NCBI GenBank assembly: GCA_037179335.1
Contig: JAKZHN010000022.1
Span: 186,001-250,000, forward strand
Direction of reading: 5' to 3'
DNA: 64,000 bases
Source of the DNA: Cyclaneusma minus
Taxonomy: Eukaryota > Ascomycota > Leotiomycetes > Marthamycetales > Marthamycetaceae
Shown: one piece after another, positions 34,732 through 47,640 of the stretch
How positions within the stretch are numbered: the stretch's first letter is position 1
How the letters are laid out: each line of letters begins with the position of its first letter
Translations under genes and position numbers: made by a program
The notes under the pieces: model-generated
Seen by the model: only the letters and a program-made list of their open reading frames with translations
Told to the model about the DNA's origin: nothing
Databases searched by the model: none

Positions 34732-35960
34732 TTTGCAAGGAGGTTCGAGGGAAAGCCATATACTATCGTTGCTTTCGAATCTGCTGGAGCTTCCGAATCT
34801 GCCAGCATGTTTTGGCTCGGTCGTTTCTACTCCCCACAAAAGTACTATTTTGCTTCGCCGCCTCGCCGTACATATCACAAGACCGTCATCACCACTTCTC
34901 GATCTACACATACATATATCTTGTTTTCCAGCACTTCCCCCACCAGAGCGAACAATTTACGCGTCTCGGTGCTTCAACCAGTCACCTTGGCAGACATTCG
35001 TCTTTTCCACCGTTGACCAGCAGCACATCTGGAGCGAACTCCAAACCCATCTCCCAAAAGTTTCGCCGTCTCGAATTTCTCGTCGATTTCATCTTCGCCG
35101 CCGCTCTCGTATACCCCTAATATTGGTCACTCGCCGATTTTTCGACTCCCCCGGGCACTTTCCGACTTTCCCAAGACACTTTCACTCCGCTCACGCGGCT
35201 TCGATCCTTCGGTGTTCAATGCTTCGCGTTTCAAATTTTTGCTATTCTGAAATCCTGCACGTTGCTTGTCAGGATATGCGGCTCGAGAACCCCCAAAAAC
35301 CCGTGGTCCCAGGACCCTGGAAGCAGCAGCGGGTCCCGTGGCCGTGTTTGAAGTCTTTCAAAACCTCGCTTTCGAACTTTTCCGACTTTCGTCATTCGCG
35401 CGTATCCTACCTCTTGTTGGGTACATCTCTTATCTGTCTGCGTATTTCAGATTTTCTCACAAAAACGCGTCTCGCGAGGAGAGCGAAACGTGGGAAAAAC
35501 AGGACACACATATGGGCGGGAGTAGGCTGGATCTGGAACTGGAATTTGGGGGTACGTAGGGATATACCCATGGGCTATGGGCGGGTGGATTGCATCGTCG
35601 AGGTGGCCAACGGGACCGGCACGTTTGATATTTCGGGGAGAAAGGTTACTGGAGGCAAGCAGCAGCAGCAGGAGGAGGCTTGCCAAAAAAACAAGGAGAA
35701 ATGGATGTCTGTCCATGTGCCGCGTGAATGGCGGCGTCGACTTGAGACATTGCGGCAGCGAGAACGAGAAATGAGAACATGGGCGGCCCCTTCTGCGAAT
35801 TTTATCACCGCGTCCCAGCTCCAAACACCCTTAAAGGTCCTTTTACATCTATGACTTGTACAGTTATTCACACCTAGGTAACGCAGTATTGCAGCGCAGT
35901 GATCTGATTCATAAGGACAACAAAGGGGTATATAACACTGAAAAACACACAGCAAAGTAT
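34732..35960. other. Intergenic region between convergent genes
   Basis: 3' flanks of the HTH gene (plus) and the PXA gene (minus). A long frame (34733-35854) starts without an ATG, has a composition unlike its neighbours and contains no domain, so I treat it as chance. Confidence 0.4.
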
Positions 35961-38900
35961 CTAGCTCAACCTCTCCTCCAGCAACTCCTCCACTCCCTTC
36001 TCCGCGATTTCCCCAATCAGCCTCACAACGATCAGCTCGAAAATGCCAAACATCAAATGCTTATTAGCATACGCATCCCCAAAAACATCCAGCATCTCCT
36101 CCACCTCCTTAATCCTCCTTTCCTTCTCCCTCTCCTTGTCCTTCTCCCTCTCCTTGTCCTCCTCCCCATCCCTATCTCCATCTCCATTTCCCACCTTCCC
36201 AAAAAACACATCCCCCACCCACCCCGGCACCACCCTCAAAACCCCCTCCGCGCACTTCCTCCTGATTAACAAACACTCCGCAGCATCAGGCACCGCCCTA
36301 GCAGGCGCCAGCCCATTATTCGGAAACAGCGCGCCGCGCACGCTTCTCAGCACTTCCGGCAGCAGCGCCGGATCCAGCACTTTTGTGCAGATGACCTGGG
36401 CCAGTAACCTGCCATCACAAAAATTAACAAACAACTCCATGTCAGTACCAAGTCGTGAGTCAAACGGGCAAGGTAACGTTACGAAACACAAATAAGACTC
36501 GCAAGGGAACTGAGCCGCGAATGTGTTGGATAACAAAACAAGGAAAAGGAAAGATGCATGCTGTTGGGAAGGGAAGGAAGGCAGAAAGCGTGTGTGTGTG
36601 AGAGACGCCGTAGAGGAGATTTAGTCAGATCAGATGGTTTGCGAAGGAGGCTAGGCGCAGCGGCTAAAAGTAAACGAAACGGACGGTTGGGAAGGGCGGG
36701 AGTTGCGCGTAATCACCAGAGCTACCCTGGGTACTCGGAAACGTCGGCGACGCCGCGACTGCGTCTTTTGCAACGCCGTCCCGCGACCGTTTCGCGGCCG
36801 CCTTGATATTGGCCATATCGGAGGAACGTTGCCGGACTCAGCAAAACACCGAGAACAGGGATATTTTCGACCTCTGACGGACGCCCTTTCTGTAGCAGCG
36901 CGGCCTCGGCCTCGGCCATGAGAGTAAAAGAGGCGGCAGGCGACTCTCTCCCCTCACTTCACTTCGCTCTTCTGAGAGAGAGAGAGTAAAGAAAATGGAA
37001 GGACACAGGCAGGTGCAAAAGCAACAGAATGATGCCTATAGGCCGCATGCCACCTTGTGACGGTTGGTCCATCGGAGAATTTTCATACATGCTGACATGG
37101 GCGATTACTGCAGGCAGCCATGATGGTTCGTTGATCAGGCCGAGACGACTGCTTGCTTGCAGATCCTGGGGTATAGTACCAGACGATAGGGAAATTTGGA
37201 AATGAGTATCTATCTCCCGAGAAGGCCCTCGCTGCAGCATCGTCTGTAATCGGAGAAGGTCCCTGGAAGTCGCCTAGCCTTGCTCTATGAACCACGGATC
37301 AGACTATCCGAGGCATACGTGCTATTGGTGAATGCAATGATGGCTGGGAAGATAGGCAAGGCAGCAACGAGGATGATTGCCTCAAATGAATATGATCAGC
37401 GGACCAGGGAGCCGAACTGAGGAATCTGCGGATGCAGTGGAGGGAAACCATAGACGACCGTTGAGGATGTCTGCAGGCATCAGGCAGGGTGACAAGAATG
37501 TTCGTTCTTGTGCCATTCAGGAGTCTCCAGAGATGCAGGGCTTGCCAGATACGCCTTTCTAGAGGATGGGGAATGTATACGCCCCTGCCTGTAAGACCCG
37601 AGGCTTCCAGTACAAGCAGCGCGCAGCTTGTAGCAATAGCCCCCATCTGATGAGTCGGATCCTCGAGGTCGATCCTCGAGTTCGCTCGATCGCTACGCTG
37701 CCGATGGATGGACGGAGAAGCTCCCTAGGGAGGAGAACATGATTCCAAAGAGACTGGGTTGCGGACGCCAGGTGCGGTACGAGGCGAGCTCACTGCAGCT
37801 AACACAGCGGCCGTGTCAATATTGGGCGCAGTGCCGAGAAAGGCCGGGCGCGTAACGGGGGCTCTCGTAAGGCTCGATGGTAGCCAGTGGGGGCGCAAAG
37901 ATCGAACCGCAAGTCCCAATGGAACTTCGAGCTGGGGAGAAGCAATAAGACGATGCTTATGTGGACCAGGGGAGAGGAGAAGATGCTCAAAGAATGACAA
38001 AAGCGGCGGCAGAGGAGATTACTGATTGATGGATGTTGCTTTTGTGTGGCCGTCGGGGGTGGTGTGCGCCGTGGGATTTGGAGAGAGTGGGCTGATGTCC
38101 TGGGTGCCCCAAGCAATCGGAGGTCGCATGGACGGCCGCAGCCCCCGCAGCCCACGAATCGAGGAAATGGACCAAGGCACCCACCCGGCAACGTGCAGAA
38201 CGTCATGCATGGCGATAACGGGGGCTTGCCCAATGCCTGTAGCAATGCCTGCTCGCTGCACAACTCTGTGGAACGAGGCGCAAGCACTGAAGGCCTTCTG
38301 CGAGCTCACTGGTAGCCCGTCAAGTCAAGTGACTGAAATCTCATGCGGCCTGACATAAGGGAGGGATGCACCGGTCTCACTTTGAGCAAATCGGGCCTGG
38401 ATGCGGGAAGCCATGGAGGACGAGGAAAATTTCACATACCTATCGAGCAGTCCGTCCGAGCCACCAACCTCGCCCGGCCCATGTAACGCGGCCCACTGTA
38501 ACAATGACATTGTCGAGCTCAGCCAAGGCATGCGCGTCGACAAATCCAGCAGATTTGACAGACACGGCCACACTTTCATGGCCAATATCGGCTGTTTGGT
38601 AGGTGGTTGGACTCGCGAGATAGGCGCCGACCGCGAGTCGACATCTAACGGTTTCGCCGTGACCTTAACACCAGGAAGCCGTGATGGAGCCGAGGAAGAC
38701 GAGATCAAGGTGACCAGTAGGAATCGTACAGCGGCATATAGCATCATTCCATACTGAACCAGCTGCAGAAAGGTCTTCTGAATGGGGCGTAAGATATCAA
38801 TGCTCTTGCCGCCGTCTGACAAATCGCCCGGTGCATCTGTCGCATTTGAGTTCGACTCGTCGATATTCTCTCGCGCTTTCGGACTTGTAGAGGAGGCCTC

Positions 38901-39835
38901 GACAATCTCGAGTAATTTCGTTATGCCCTCCCATATCAGCCATGGCTCACATGCCTTCCCTCCAATACCGTTGCCCAGTATCATCTCGGAAAAGATCTGT
39001 CCGACCAAGGACGTCAGGCAGTCGTTTTCGAGATCTTCTGTTGGTAGCAAGACGGCAAGCACTCCTTGAACTAACAGTTGCCTATATGCCGCCTCATTCT
39101 CACTCTGCTGATGCAAAGCCAACGGATCTTTTTCGTCCGGGACTGGGGAGAGAGGCCGATAGGGGCATAGCGAATGGTAGATGCCGCGAAAGTCAGTCTC
39201 GACGGGCGAGGGGTGCAGAGGATATCGAGCTGCTCGATATGCTGCCAGCGCCATCATCAGCTTCGTGTTTCGTCTCGCTCGGGGCATGACAGGGTTCTCC
39301 GCCCGGAAAGAAAAGACAGATCTGCTCCAGGCAACTGACCTGTGACATGCGCATCGACAAGGTCTGGGATCTCATCAAACACCAAGCTCTCCAAATCGAC
39401 CTTCCGCAACCTCTGTTCCAGGGCGCGCGTGCAGTGTGCGATGATCTGGACGACCTCCTCCACGAACGTCTGATCGGGCGTAATAGTGGCGTACCAAGGG
39501 TAGACGAACTCCTTGATTATGATGGCAATAAAGGCGTATAGCTGTAGGTCGACATCATTGCTGCTCGTCAAGGGCGGCAGCACTGCTTCGACAGGCAAAG
39601 GCGTGGTTCGGCCCTTTTCTGCCAAGACGGCCTGAGGGTATAGAATTCGGCGAATAAAGGCCTCAGTGGCTCTATCGGAGAGAGGGTCGCCAAACAACAG
39701 CCTGCTGCTTCGTGGGATCGAAGGTGATATGGGGGCTCTGTTTGACGTCGAGGAAACGGCGGCGGAGATGTTGGCTGTAGCAAGGGCTTTTGGCCGCGGC
39801 TGGAGCTGAGTCGGGGCTCCTGGCGGCGGGCCCAT
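35961..39835 (-). CDS. PXA-domain protein (sorting-nexin-associated), with a 2-kb intron
   Basis: The product is 581 residues. Exons are 39835-39340, 39241-38440 and 36408-35961; introns are 39339-39242 (98 nt, GTCAGT...GGCAG) and 38439-36409 (2031 nt, GTATGT...GGCAG, branch-like TACTGAC 41-35 nt upstream). The start is ATG 39835; the ten codons before it have no ATG. The PXA domain spans about residues 45-175 (LTSSNDVDLQLYAFIAIIIK, FVYPWYATITPDQTF, then VDAHVTAYRAARYP across intron 1). A hydrophobic segment (LVQYGMMLYAAVRFLLVTLI) is near 324-346. Exon 3 supplies the C-terminal part (VLDPALLPEVLRSVRGALFP, EVEEMLDVFGDAYANKHLMF), interrupted by a charged low-complexity tract GDRDGEEDKEREKDKEREKE. 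Phases agree across both junctions. Probably endomembrane or ER-contact associated, inferred from the family. Confidence 0.85.
36409..38439 (-). other. 2031-bp intron of the PXA gene
   Basis: Other introns in this window are 50-163 nt. This one is GC-rich rather than AT-rich, so it is not a RIP-decayed insertion. I found no domain-bearing frame, no terminal repeats and no target duplication inside. A small direct repeat GATCCTCGAG occurs twice near 37660-37681, and a GA run is at 36974-36988. It may hold a nested non-coding transcript or an inserted unique segment. Confidence 0.6.
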
Positions 39836-40820
39836 CGTGGCTACATGGGAGAAGTGCTGCAGCACAGCCAGTCGTCGAGAGTGGAAGCAATTGTAGGAGT
39901 TGATGTTGTCCGTGAGGCTGAGGTTGGCGGAATCTTAGAGTTGACGCTTGACATCAGTGCACGGGCCCCGAGTACAGCCTTACTAGACTTGAAGAACCCC
40001 CTATGTCTCTTCATAAATTGCGCTAAAACTATATACATGCATTAGGGCAATAAAGTGTAGCTTAAAACATTCACAGGTCCTCATTACACATCCCCAAACG
40101 CAACCAAAAACTGACTGCTATTGTGAATTGAGCTATAGCTAGCTACTCACCATCCGCTGTGCCGCCAAACGCCTCCCATCGAGTCTGCAGAAAGGGGGCT
40201 GCCATCTACATCTCCATAGCATCAATAGCTTGCAAGTTTTTGCGTCATTCACTCTCGACCTCATCCCCATCACAAGCTCCCCTCTGGACACGGAACGGGT
40301 ATGTAAGCCATATGTACCCCTTTCCATGCACCCCGTATTCATTGTCCAGGCCCCCGCCAGGGGAAAAAAAAAAGGGAAAAAGAATTCGCCATGTGCCCCC
40401 TCCATGCAAAGGCATCTCTGTCATCATCATCGGGTATCATCAAGGAAGACTTGCAAGCAAGCAACAAGAATGCGCCAACGTGCTGTAGATTTGGTGACGT
40501 GCCAGGTTCAGGAAGCTCTTCGCGATCCTCAAGTACTGGTTTGTGTGTTGTCTCGTCTGGCGCTTTTTTGTGTGTTGTCGTATATTCTCATTTTGAAGTT
40601 TGCCCGATTGCCAGTCTTTCGATATCGTCGTGTTTTGTGTTTCTTGAGAGACATCGTGTGGTCCGTCGTAATCGCTGCAATGCAGGGTATATTGAGGAAA
40701 CGGAAAAATAGATCACGCTGTGGTTTTCACACCCACCAACCAACCACCTTATACTCCCACTTCTTTGGGTTTTCCGTCTAGGTCGAAGAAGAACTGCTTC
40801 ACCTGGCTCATCACTATCCG
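39836..40820. other. Intergenic region, PAS kinase 3' flank and PXA promoter
   Basis: Both neighbours are on the minus strand. I see a run of A near 40367-40380 and no gene. Confidence 0.4.
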
Positions 40821-43800
40821 TCACTCATCATCCTCGACTTGGCACCACGGATGACTCATGACGTCCTCGATGCTGATGCGGCTCGAGACATCTCGGTCCA
40901 GCATCTTGCGGATCAGATCAAGACTGTCGTCGCTCGTGACCCAGGGGACTCGAAGATCATGGTCCATAATCTCGTCGATGCTGTAGAATGGGTTCTCCTT
41001 GTAGACAATCGTGTACAACAAGATGCCAAGCGCCCACACATCTTGCTCTTTTCCTCTGTATGGCTTGCCTGCTAGTACTTCCGGGGCCGCATAGTCTACA
41101 AACATGTTAGAAGGAGTCGAGCGAAGGGAAGCGGCACGCATTGCAAAGTTGAGTACTTACCGATGGTTCCGACAAACACATCAAACGGCCCACTCTTAAT
41201 GTACGCAGCGCTACCAAAGTCAATGAGCTTGATATTGCCTCTGCCGTCCAGAACAATGTTCTCGTCTTTGATATCTCGATGGACGACCAGAGCTTTGGTA
41301 TGCAGATGGTGGATTGCCCTAGCCACTTGAATAAATATGCTTTTGCATTCAGCCTCTTCCATATTTTGGCGGAGCTCAATGTAGTCAAACATGTCCATTC
41401 CAGGCAAACCATGAGGAACCATTTCGATGTAGTAATTGATGTCGTCCTCAAAGAAGTCGGACATCTCCACAATGTTCGGATGCTTCAATCCATCTCGTCG
41501 TAGGTAGTCGAGAACATGTATCTCCAAGGGAACTGTACCAAGGCGACGGTCTCGAGTCCAGGTGTCCACCAAAATACGTCGCTTTGTCACATACTTCAGC
41601 ACCACCTTGCGTTCATCACCCTCTTTGAACCGCGCTAGTTTGACTTGACCGTATGCTCCTTGTCCCATGTCCTCAAGAATAACAAAATCGCCAATGGTTT
41701 TCTTGTGGGCTGGTTTTTGAGCAACTGGTGGCGGTGATGGCGATTGCGATTCTGTCTTCGCGGGAGTGGGAGGATCTTGGCGTGTGATTTTCTGAGCTGC
41801 CTTGACGGCCGTGTCTTTGATATGTTTCGTCAGAGTCGACACGGTGAATGCCTCTTGTTTGGGCTCATCCTCTGAATCCATATCAACAGGAGACGCAGGT
41901 TCAGTCTGGCCAGGGGAAGGTTGACGCATCGGAGTTGCTGTTCCAGTGAGTAGTCCAGGAGTTGTGGTACCGTGGGTTTGCCTATTAGCGTGCAAATGTC
42001 TTGAGTAAGTAATCCACAATGCGTACACAAGTTCAGATCCAGCTTGCTTCTTGGGCTCGTCTTCGTCTTCATCCTCAGCCTCTTCTTCTATCACATGCTC
42101 ATCTGCCACCGGCTGATGCCTGTCACTCTGGACTACTCTCATTTGCACATCGATATTGATTTCAGATCCATCTCGGTGCTTGGCGGGCAGTCCATCCGGG
42201 TGTAGGAAGATCGAGGCCGGGTCTAACTTTCCTTCTCGTAATGCGAGATAGGTTCTTGCACGTCGAAAGCTGTGTTCCGGAATCACCATCCCATCCACGA
42301 ATTCATGACCATTTTCCTCGCTCAAGATGTTCAGAAGATCATCGAAGTCGGGTATCAAGTCAGTGATAGGGAGACCATCTGGCTGCTCCTGTCCGAAGAG
42401 TGCCGAAGAAAACACCGAGTTCGAGCTCTTGATCTTCAGGTCGTCTGCAGTCAAGACAATAATTCCTGCAATGTGCGGGAAGCTAGAAACGCGTAGATCT
42501 ATCGAATCGGGAATCCTCTCGACCACGGCAGGGATGTTGACTCTCGCAGAGTTGCGGGCCGTGAAGTATCTGCGTTTCGAGATTTCGGCGTAATCGAGCG
42601 CACCTGTTCTAGGATCAATGCCTTGACGCGGTATCCGGGGTAGCAGGGTTCCAATGTCCATGCCGGTCTTCTTGGAGCCCTCTCCCCAAATAGGCCCAAT
42701 AGATCCAGTGACCTCCTTGACAGTTGCATTCTTCTCCAGCTTGATGAAGGCAACATCTTCGTGAATCTCCTCGAGAACCCAGATCAGTCCGCCTCTCTTC
42801 TCCTTGACCCACAGACTAGCCGAGCCTGACACTCCGTTGCGTTTTCTGATGGGAACAATGTCACCACAGAGCAAAACTCCCCTCGACTTGTTGTTTGCAT
42901 GGTGACCGTTGCCCTTGCCAGCTTTCTTCCTGGCCGCCAAACTAGATCCAGCGCCATCGTCTGTCTGGGCTCTCCGGCTTGACTTTTGCTGCCAGGATGG
43001 CCCTTTGCTGAGGAGCTGAGCTGTGACACCGGCTCTTCCCAGTAAGAACGAAGTGGTTGAAGTAGGACTTGTCTGCTGGCTCTGCACGTGTGCGCTGGAT
43101 GGCGATCTTGCTTGCTCCGATCCTGGCTGCTCCAGCTTCTCCTCAAGCCAGGCTCGTCGCTCTGGTTGCACCACCTCAAGGATACCCATTTTTCTGACTT
43201 CAGCCTTGGTGACACCGAACACGAGACAGGCGAGATCATTGGCGGCAAGGATCGTGTAGGGCGACTTTGCTTCGGTAGTGAAGATGGCCTGAGCGGCGGG
43301 AGCCCATCGCGCTGCGTGTCCATGGACAGCTGGATTCATGGTGTAAGATCCATTCATTGCGTGAGATGAAGGTCCAGCAGAGGAAGGAACGACGGAGGTC
43401 ACAAGCTGGTCTGGAACAGATTCTGCAACGACGTATGGCTGGGCCATAGCATCCATGAGTTTGTTCTGCAGATTGAGAGGAGAGGTGTCGGTATAGGTGC
43501 GCTTCAGGCTTTGTCTCCGCGTTGCAGGTGGTGAGGTTTTAGCCGTGGTGCGACTTTCGTCAGTTGGAGTTCGTGATGAGCTTTCCGACACAGGCTCAAG
43601 CACCGTGCCGACCTTCATTTTACTGTTGTCTGCTCCCGTTTCGAGTTCCCGGCTACGTTCTCGTTGCAAATTCCAAGTCACGTTATTGGTTTTTCTGTCG
43701 TTTGTGGGAGAAATCACCGAACCTTCGTAAGGCTCCGGACTAGTCGACCGTGGAATGAAACTCCTCTCAAATACGTTTTCTGAGTCACTCAAAGCGGGAC

Positions 43801-44311
43801 CGGTCATCGCGCCTCCAAATAAACGAGAACTTTGGTCCGCAAGAGCCTCTGGACCCAAGAGGTTTGCTCTTGCAATCAAATCTAGCATACTCTGCATTTC
43901 TTGGTCACCACTGAGTCGAGCTTGTGCGCTTGCCAAACCCGCATTCGAAGCTGTCCATCCTAACCTATCTTTCATGAATTCGACTGATCGTTTCAACAGA
44001 TTATGTCGGCTATGCAGATTATCCTCTGATTGCTGCGTGAAGGAAAAGGAGTGTAGAGACTCGGTGGGAAATCGACTCAGGTCCTCCGTAAAGTTAAGGA
44101 CAGGAGATGTCGGCCCTGACAAGGCGGCTATGGAGCTTCTGCGAGAATTTGAGGGAAGGTTTGAAGTCATGGAGCTTGCCCGCGATATTCCTACCGAAGG
44201 AGGCGTTCTGGAGGCAGCTGAGGGCGACACTGGCAGAGTTGGAGCCCGGGCTGGGAACTGCTGGCGGATCCTACGCAGACCAGAAGTCCCGAGACCATCG
44301 TGGTCGTTCAT
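40821..44311 (-). CDS. PSK1: PAS-domain serine/threonine kinase (PAS kinase)
   Basis: The product is 1141 residues. Exon 1 is 44311-41161, the intron 41160-41096 (65 nt, GTAAGT...TGTAG) and exon 2 41095-40821; the junction restores GTIDYAAPEVL of the activation loop. The first 300 residues are Ser/Pro-rich and disordered. PAS domains lie at about 340-395 (SPYTILAANDLACLVFGVTK) and about 610-690 (GIIVLTADDLKIKSSNSVFS). The kinase domain runs from about 870 to 1136: glycine loop GQGAYGQV, VVLKYV lysine, HRDIKDEN, DFG (LIDFGSAAY) and DVWALGILLYT. PAS kinases sense nutrient state and, in yeast, phosphorylate Ugp1 and translation factors to direct glucose towards cell-wall glucan. All catalytic residues are present. 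A 9-codon upstream frame (ATG 44368) precedes the start. Confidence 0.93.
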
Positions 44312-44338
44312 TATGGGCGATCTGTATTTTGCAGCCGG

Positions 44339-44368
44339 TCAGCCTCTAGTTGTTTCCACGAAGCTCAT
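44339..44368 (-). promoter_or_regulatory. Upstream open reading frame before PAS kinase
   Basis: ATG at 44368 opens a 9-codon frame (MSFVETTRG) ending in TGA at 44341-44339, only 27 bases before the PAS kinase ATG. If the transcript starts upstream, it could damp translation. Transcript start is not known. Confidence 0.4.
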
Positions 44369-47300
44369 TTCGAAGCTTCACAGATCGACGTCTGTAGCAC
44401 CTGTCGGAAGCGGCTAGGACTAACCTCGATATCGTGTCGTATTCTTTCGGTAACGGCAAAGTCGAAGCGTCCAAAGAGAATCGTATTCTCGATCTATCGT
44501 TGCCACAGGCATGTAGGTTGCTGGTGCTGCGGGTTTTCAGGATTCTGAGCTCGGCGGCTCTTGGAGGCGAGTCGCTTGGCCCGCGATTGATGGACGGAGA
44601 TAGATTTTCGTCGCCTGTTTGTCTGCCGTCAGCTCGATGAAGTGTTGAGGAGCACCAGCGCTTTTTGTCGGCGTCCAAATACACATGCGTGGACGGCATG
44701 TTCAAGGTGTAGCACAGCGCCCAATTAGGGTCGCAGTTTGTCGATCTCTCGGCGAAGCTACTCTCTCTAGAGATGCCCGTAGAGGGCCGAGAAACAGACA
44801 GTCGGTGGTTGGGGATTGGGAGCGACTTGCCATGTTCTAGGAGTCCATTTTGCTCGAGCATACTTGAGCAGACTCGAGCTTCTGCCAGTTGCTTGTCGTC
44901 CCAGACGTAAGGGTGTTTCGCAAAGGGCTAACAGAGGAAGGCAGAGGCCTTGTACTCCGGGACCCGGGCGGCTATGCGACACGAAGGAGTCCGCTCGGCG
45001 GTATTCCAGCTGCAATAATACCTCGTGAGTGATGAGGCTTCGTTAGCTTTGGGATTCGGCTGGCTATGTGATCCGAGTGCTCGCGGTTTTCGTTGCCCTC
45101 AGAGCGCAGCTGATTTCGAAGAAAGTGGCGCGGCAAGCTGAGCCCACGCTATTTTTCTGATGCTGGTATGACGTGCATTGCAGGGCCGACCAGCCTTTCC
45201 CCAAACACTTACTGGACGAATGTTATTGTTTTCCCAGAAATGGTAAATCGATGCTAGCCTAGGAGAATTTCCGTCTCATGTTTTTCTTTTCCGGTTGCTC
45301 GGGTTTTGCGGAGTATTGATGGCGTCTGGTCTTTTAAGTCTGAACAACGCAAAAGATTCTTTCGCGATCTTGAACAAAGTGGAGTTCGTCTGAATCAGCC
45401 CTCGAGATGATCGACCGTGACATGGAATAACATGTGCTTGCTGCCTGTGCCTTGGGCCGCGATACTCGACGAAAGCCCAAAGTTCAGGAAAGGGGGTTTG
45501 GCTTTTCGAGTGCTTGCAATTTTGTTCAGGGCTTGCGTATGGGAAGTCTTGGAAAGGCTCGGTACGCGTGGCTACAAATTTTGCTGTGGAGATGATGGCC
45601 CTGCAAGGAGTCTCAATTGCGCCCAATCGAATTTGCCTGATTACCTTGGCTTTCTACCCTCAATCTGGCTTATGTTGCAAACCGGGGCTCATGATGTGAT
45701 GTTTCATCAGGAAAGTGGTTGTTGGGCGACATGGATGAGATGCTAAGGGCGCATCGAAGGGATCTACAGCTTCGTGACCACGGGATTCATGTCACCACTC
45801 ATCATTGTTGTCATCAGGAATTATTCGGATCGTCTCCAGCCACTTGGGTTTGTTCATTGCTCCAGCTGAAAACTTGATATTAGAGCTGTTGTCTTGTTTT
45901 GGAGCATCCAGTATATTATAATTGAAACGGTCTTCCCTCCGGCCCCCCTGATCCTGACATGAGATAAGTAGTAGGATAGATGGTTTCAGTAACCCCAATT
46001 ATTATTGACCTTATTCTAAATTCCAAGTTCCAAGGCTAGATTTTCACTTGTTCTTGAGCCGAGCACCCTACCTGAAGTTGATTTTATTACATATTTGCCT
46101 TGATTGAGGGTTTGAGAAATGGGAGGAAAGGCGGTCTTCAGACCATCAATTACCACCTTATGAATTACCACTTGTAGCTTGATTACCTTTTGAGTTTTGA
46201 CATCTGGACCGGCGACCCGTCATCCATCTTCATTCGCTTACCTAGGCTAATATTTACCTTTCTGGTACGTTTTTCGCTATTCCAAGCGCTTGGTTCGGTG
46301 CATGGCGCTGTGATACTCGAGCTACGTACTAACCAGGACCTAGGTGCTAGAAGACGTCCATTTGACAGCTGCTAACAGCACTTTTGGAGATTTCGATATA
46401 CAGTGCCCAGTACGGAAAGTGAGAAAGCCTTCGAGAAGTCAACTTGAGAGCAGCGAAACTTCTGTACCTGAGCATAACCGTCGGCTGTCTCAAATCATGT
46501 GCTTCAATGTCAGTTGTCACAAGCATCGCAGGCATCACACTCTCTCCTCTTATCAGCAGTCTGAGACAGGCGGATGTGGCATCGTGATCCCAAACCAGGC
46601 ACCGTCCTCCCGTCATTGGTAAACTCGGTCGCACATGTCATTCAATGATGAGAACTTTCGACGTTACTTCCGTCTTTCGTCCCCCAACCCTTTCTGGCCA
46701 AACAGAGCGTTTTAAATTCCGAATTGGATTTCGAAGTCAGACTCAGCACGGCCTCGGGGCCCGGGCCGGATCTTGAACGTCTCCCCCACGATCAGATGGA
46801 AAGAAGGGGGCTAGCCGAGCAGATCAACAGGGGTGCCCCGCAGTGGAGGGGCAAGGCCGATAAGAGAAGGATTCCAGAATGTTTCCAGTTCAGACCAGAC
46901 ATAAAGACGTTGATGTTGCCAAGGGAAAAGGGGGTGAGAAGCTGAAGCGGGTGGCACGTTTCGCCGCCACATGCACAGGATCTTGGGGAGGTTCTGGAAA
47001 ACAGGGAGTGTGCAGCGTGGTACCAGGGATCACCAGAATCGCCACTTGAGATACATATGTACCGTTGCGACCGAAGGATCAAGCAAACTGTCAGAGCATT
47101 TTTTTGGATCCAGAACAAGGGCCACGGAGAAGGGGAGAATAGTTGAGGCAATAAGCAACATGGGCTTCTCAGCTTACCCCTCCCACCACGCCGGATGAAT
47201 GTTGATGGCGCAGCGTGGGCTGGCGACTGGAGCCGGCTGTCCCGCGAATCAAGTAAAGTGACTTAGCTGCTTAAAAGGGAGACTAAGAGACCATGTACAT

Positions 47301-47640
47301 GAAGGCCTTGTGAAGTGGAGAGGAACCCCGGACCTTGGGAAGCGAAGGGGATTCTGGGAGAAGAACGTCTGAACGAGAGTGAGAGTCCTGGCCTCCTGCC
47401 AGCTGTTCGTTTGGAATTGTCTCGTCCTTTGCCTTGTGTTCTTCCGTACCTAGCTTCTGTGGCATCGCAACTGTCAGACGTCGGCACCAAGAACAGCCTC
47501 CGTGGGTAACAAGCAGATTTGATAGGTTTCTCGCCAGGCCGGACCCAGGAATATCAGATCCGAAGTCCGAACACCCCAGGTGGATTAGCTACGAACCCTA
47601 CGCTACTGCAAGAGGCTGTGGGAGCATGGGGCCAAAGCTG
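44369..47640. other. 3.3-kb gene-poor region
   Basis: Divergent flanks of PAS kinase (minus) and the F-box/LRR gene (plus). No frame has a recognised domain. 45900-46200 is AT-rich with a short direct repeat (ATTACCACCTTATGAATTACCACTT) at about 46149-46173. I see no transfer RNA. Confidence 0.4.

Noticed and set aside
34733..35854. 373-codon open frame on the plus strand
   Set aside because: No ATG at its left end, composition unlike a protein, no domain, and located in the 3' flank of the HTH gene.
35961..36536. Stand-alone 191-codon gene or truncated PXA relic
   Set aside because: The first ~43 codons are intron sequence; the rest is the last exon of the PXA gene, in phase with exon 2 at 38440.
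37799..38287. 162-codon frame inside the 2-kb intron as a missing PXA exon
   Set aside because: Cys/Pro-rich translation without similarity to the family, and the protein already joins without a gap.
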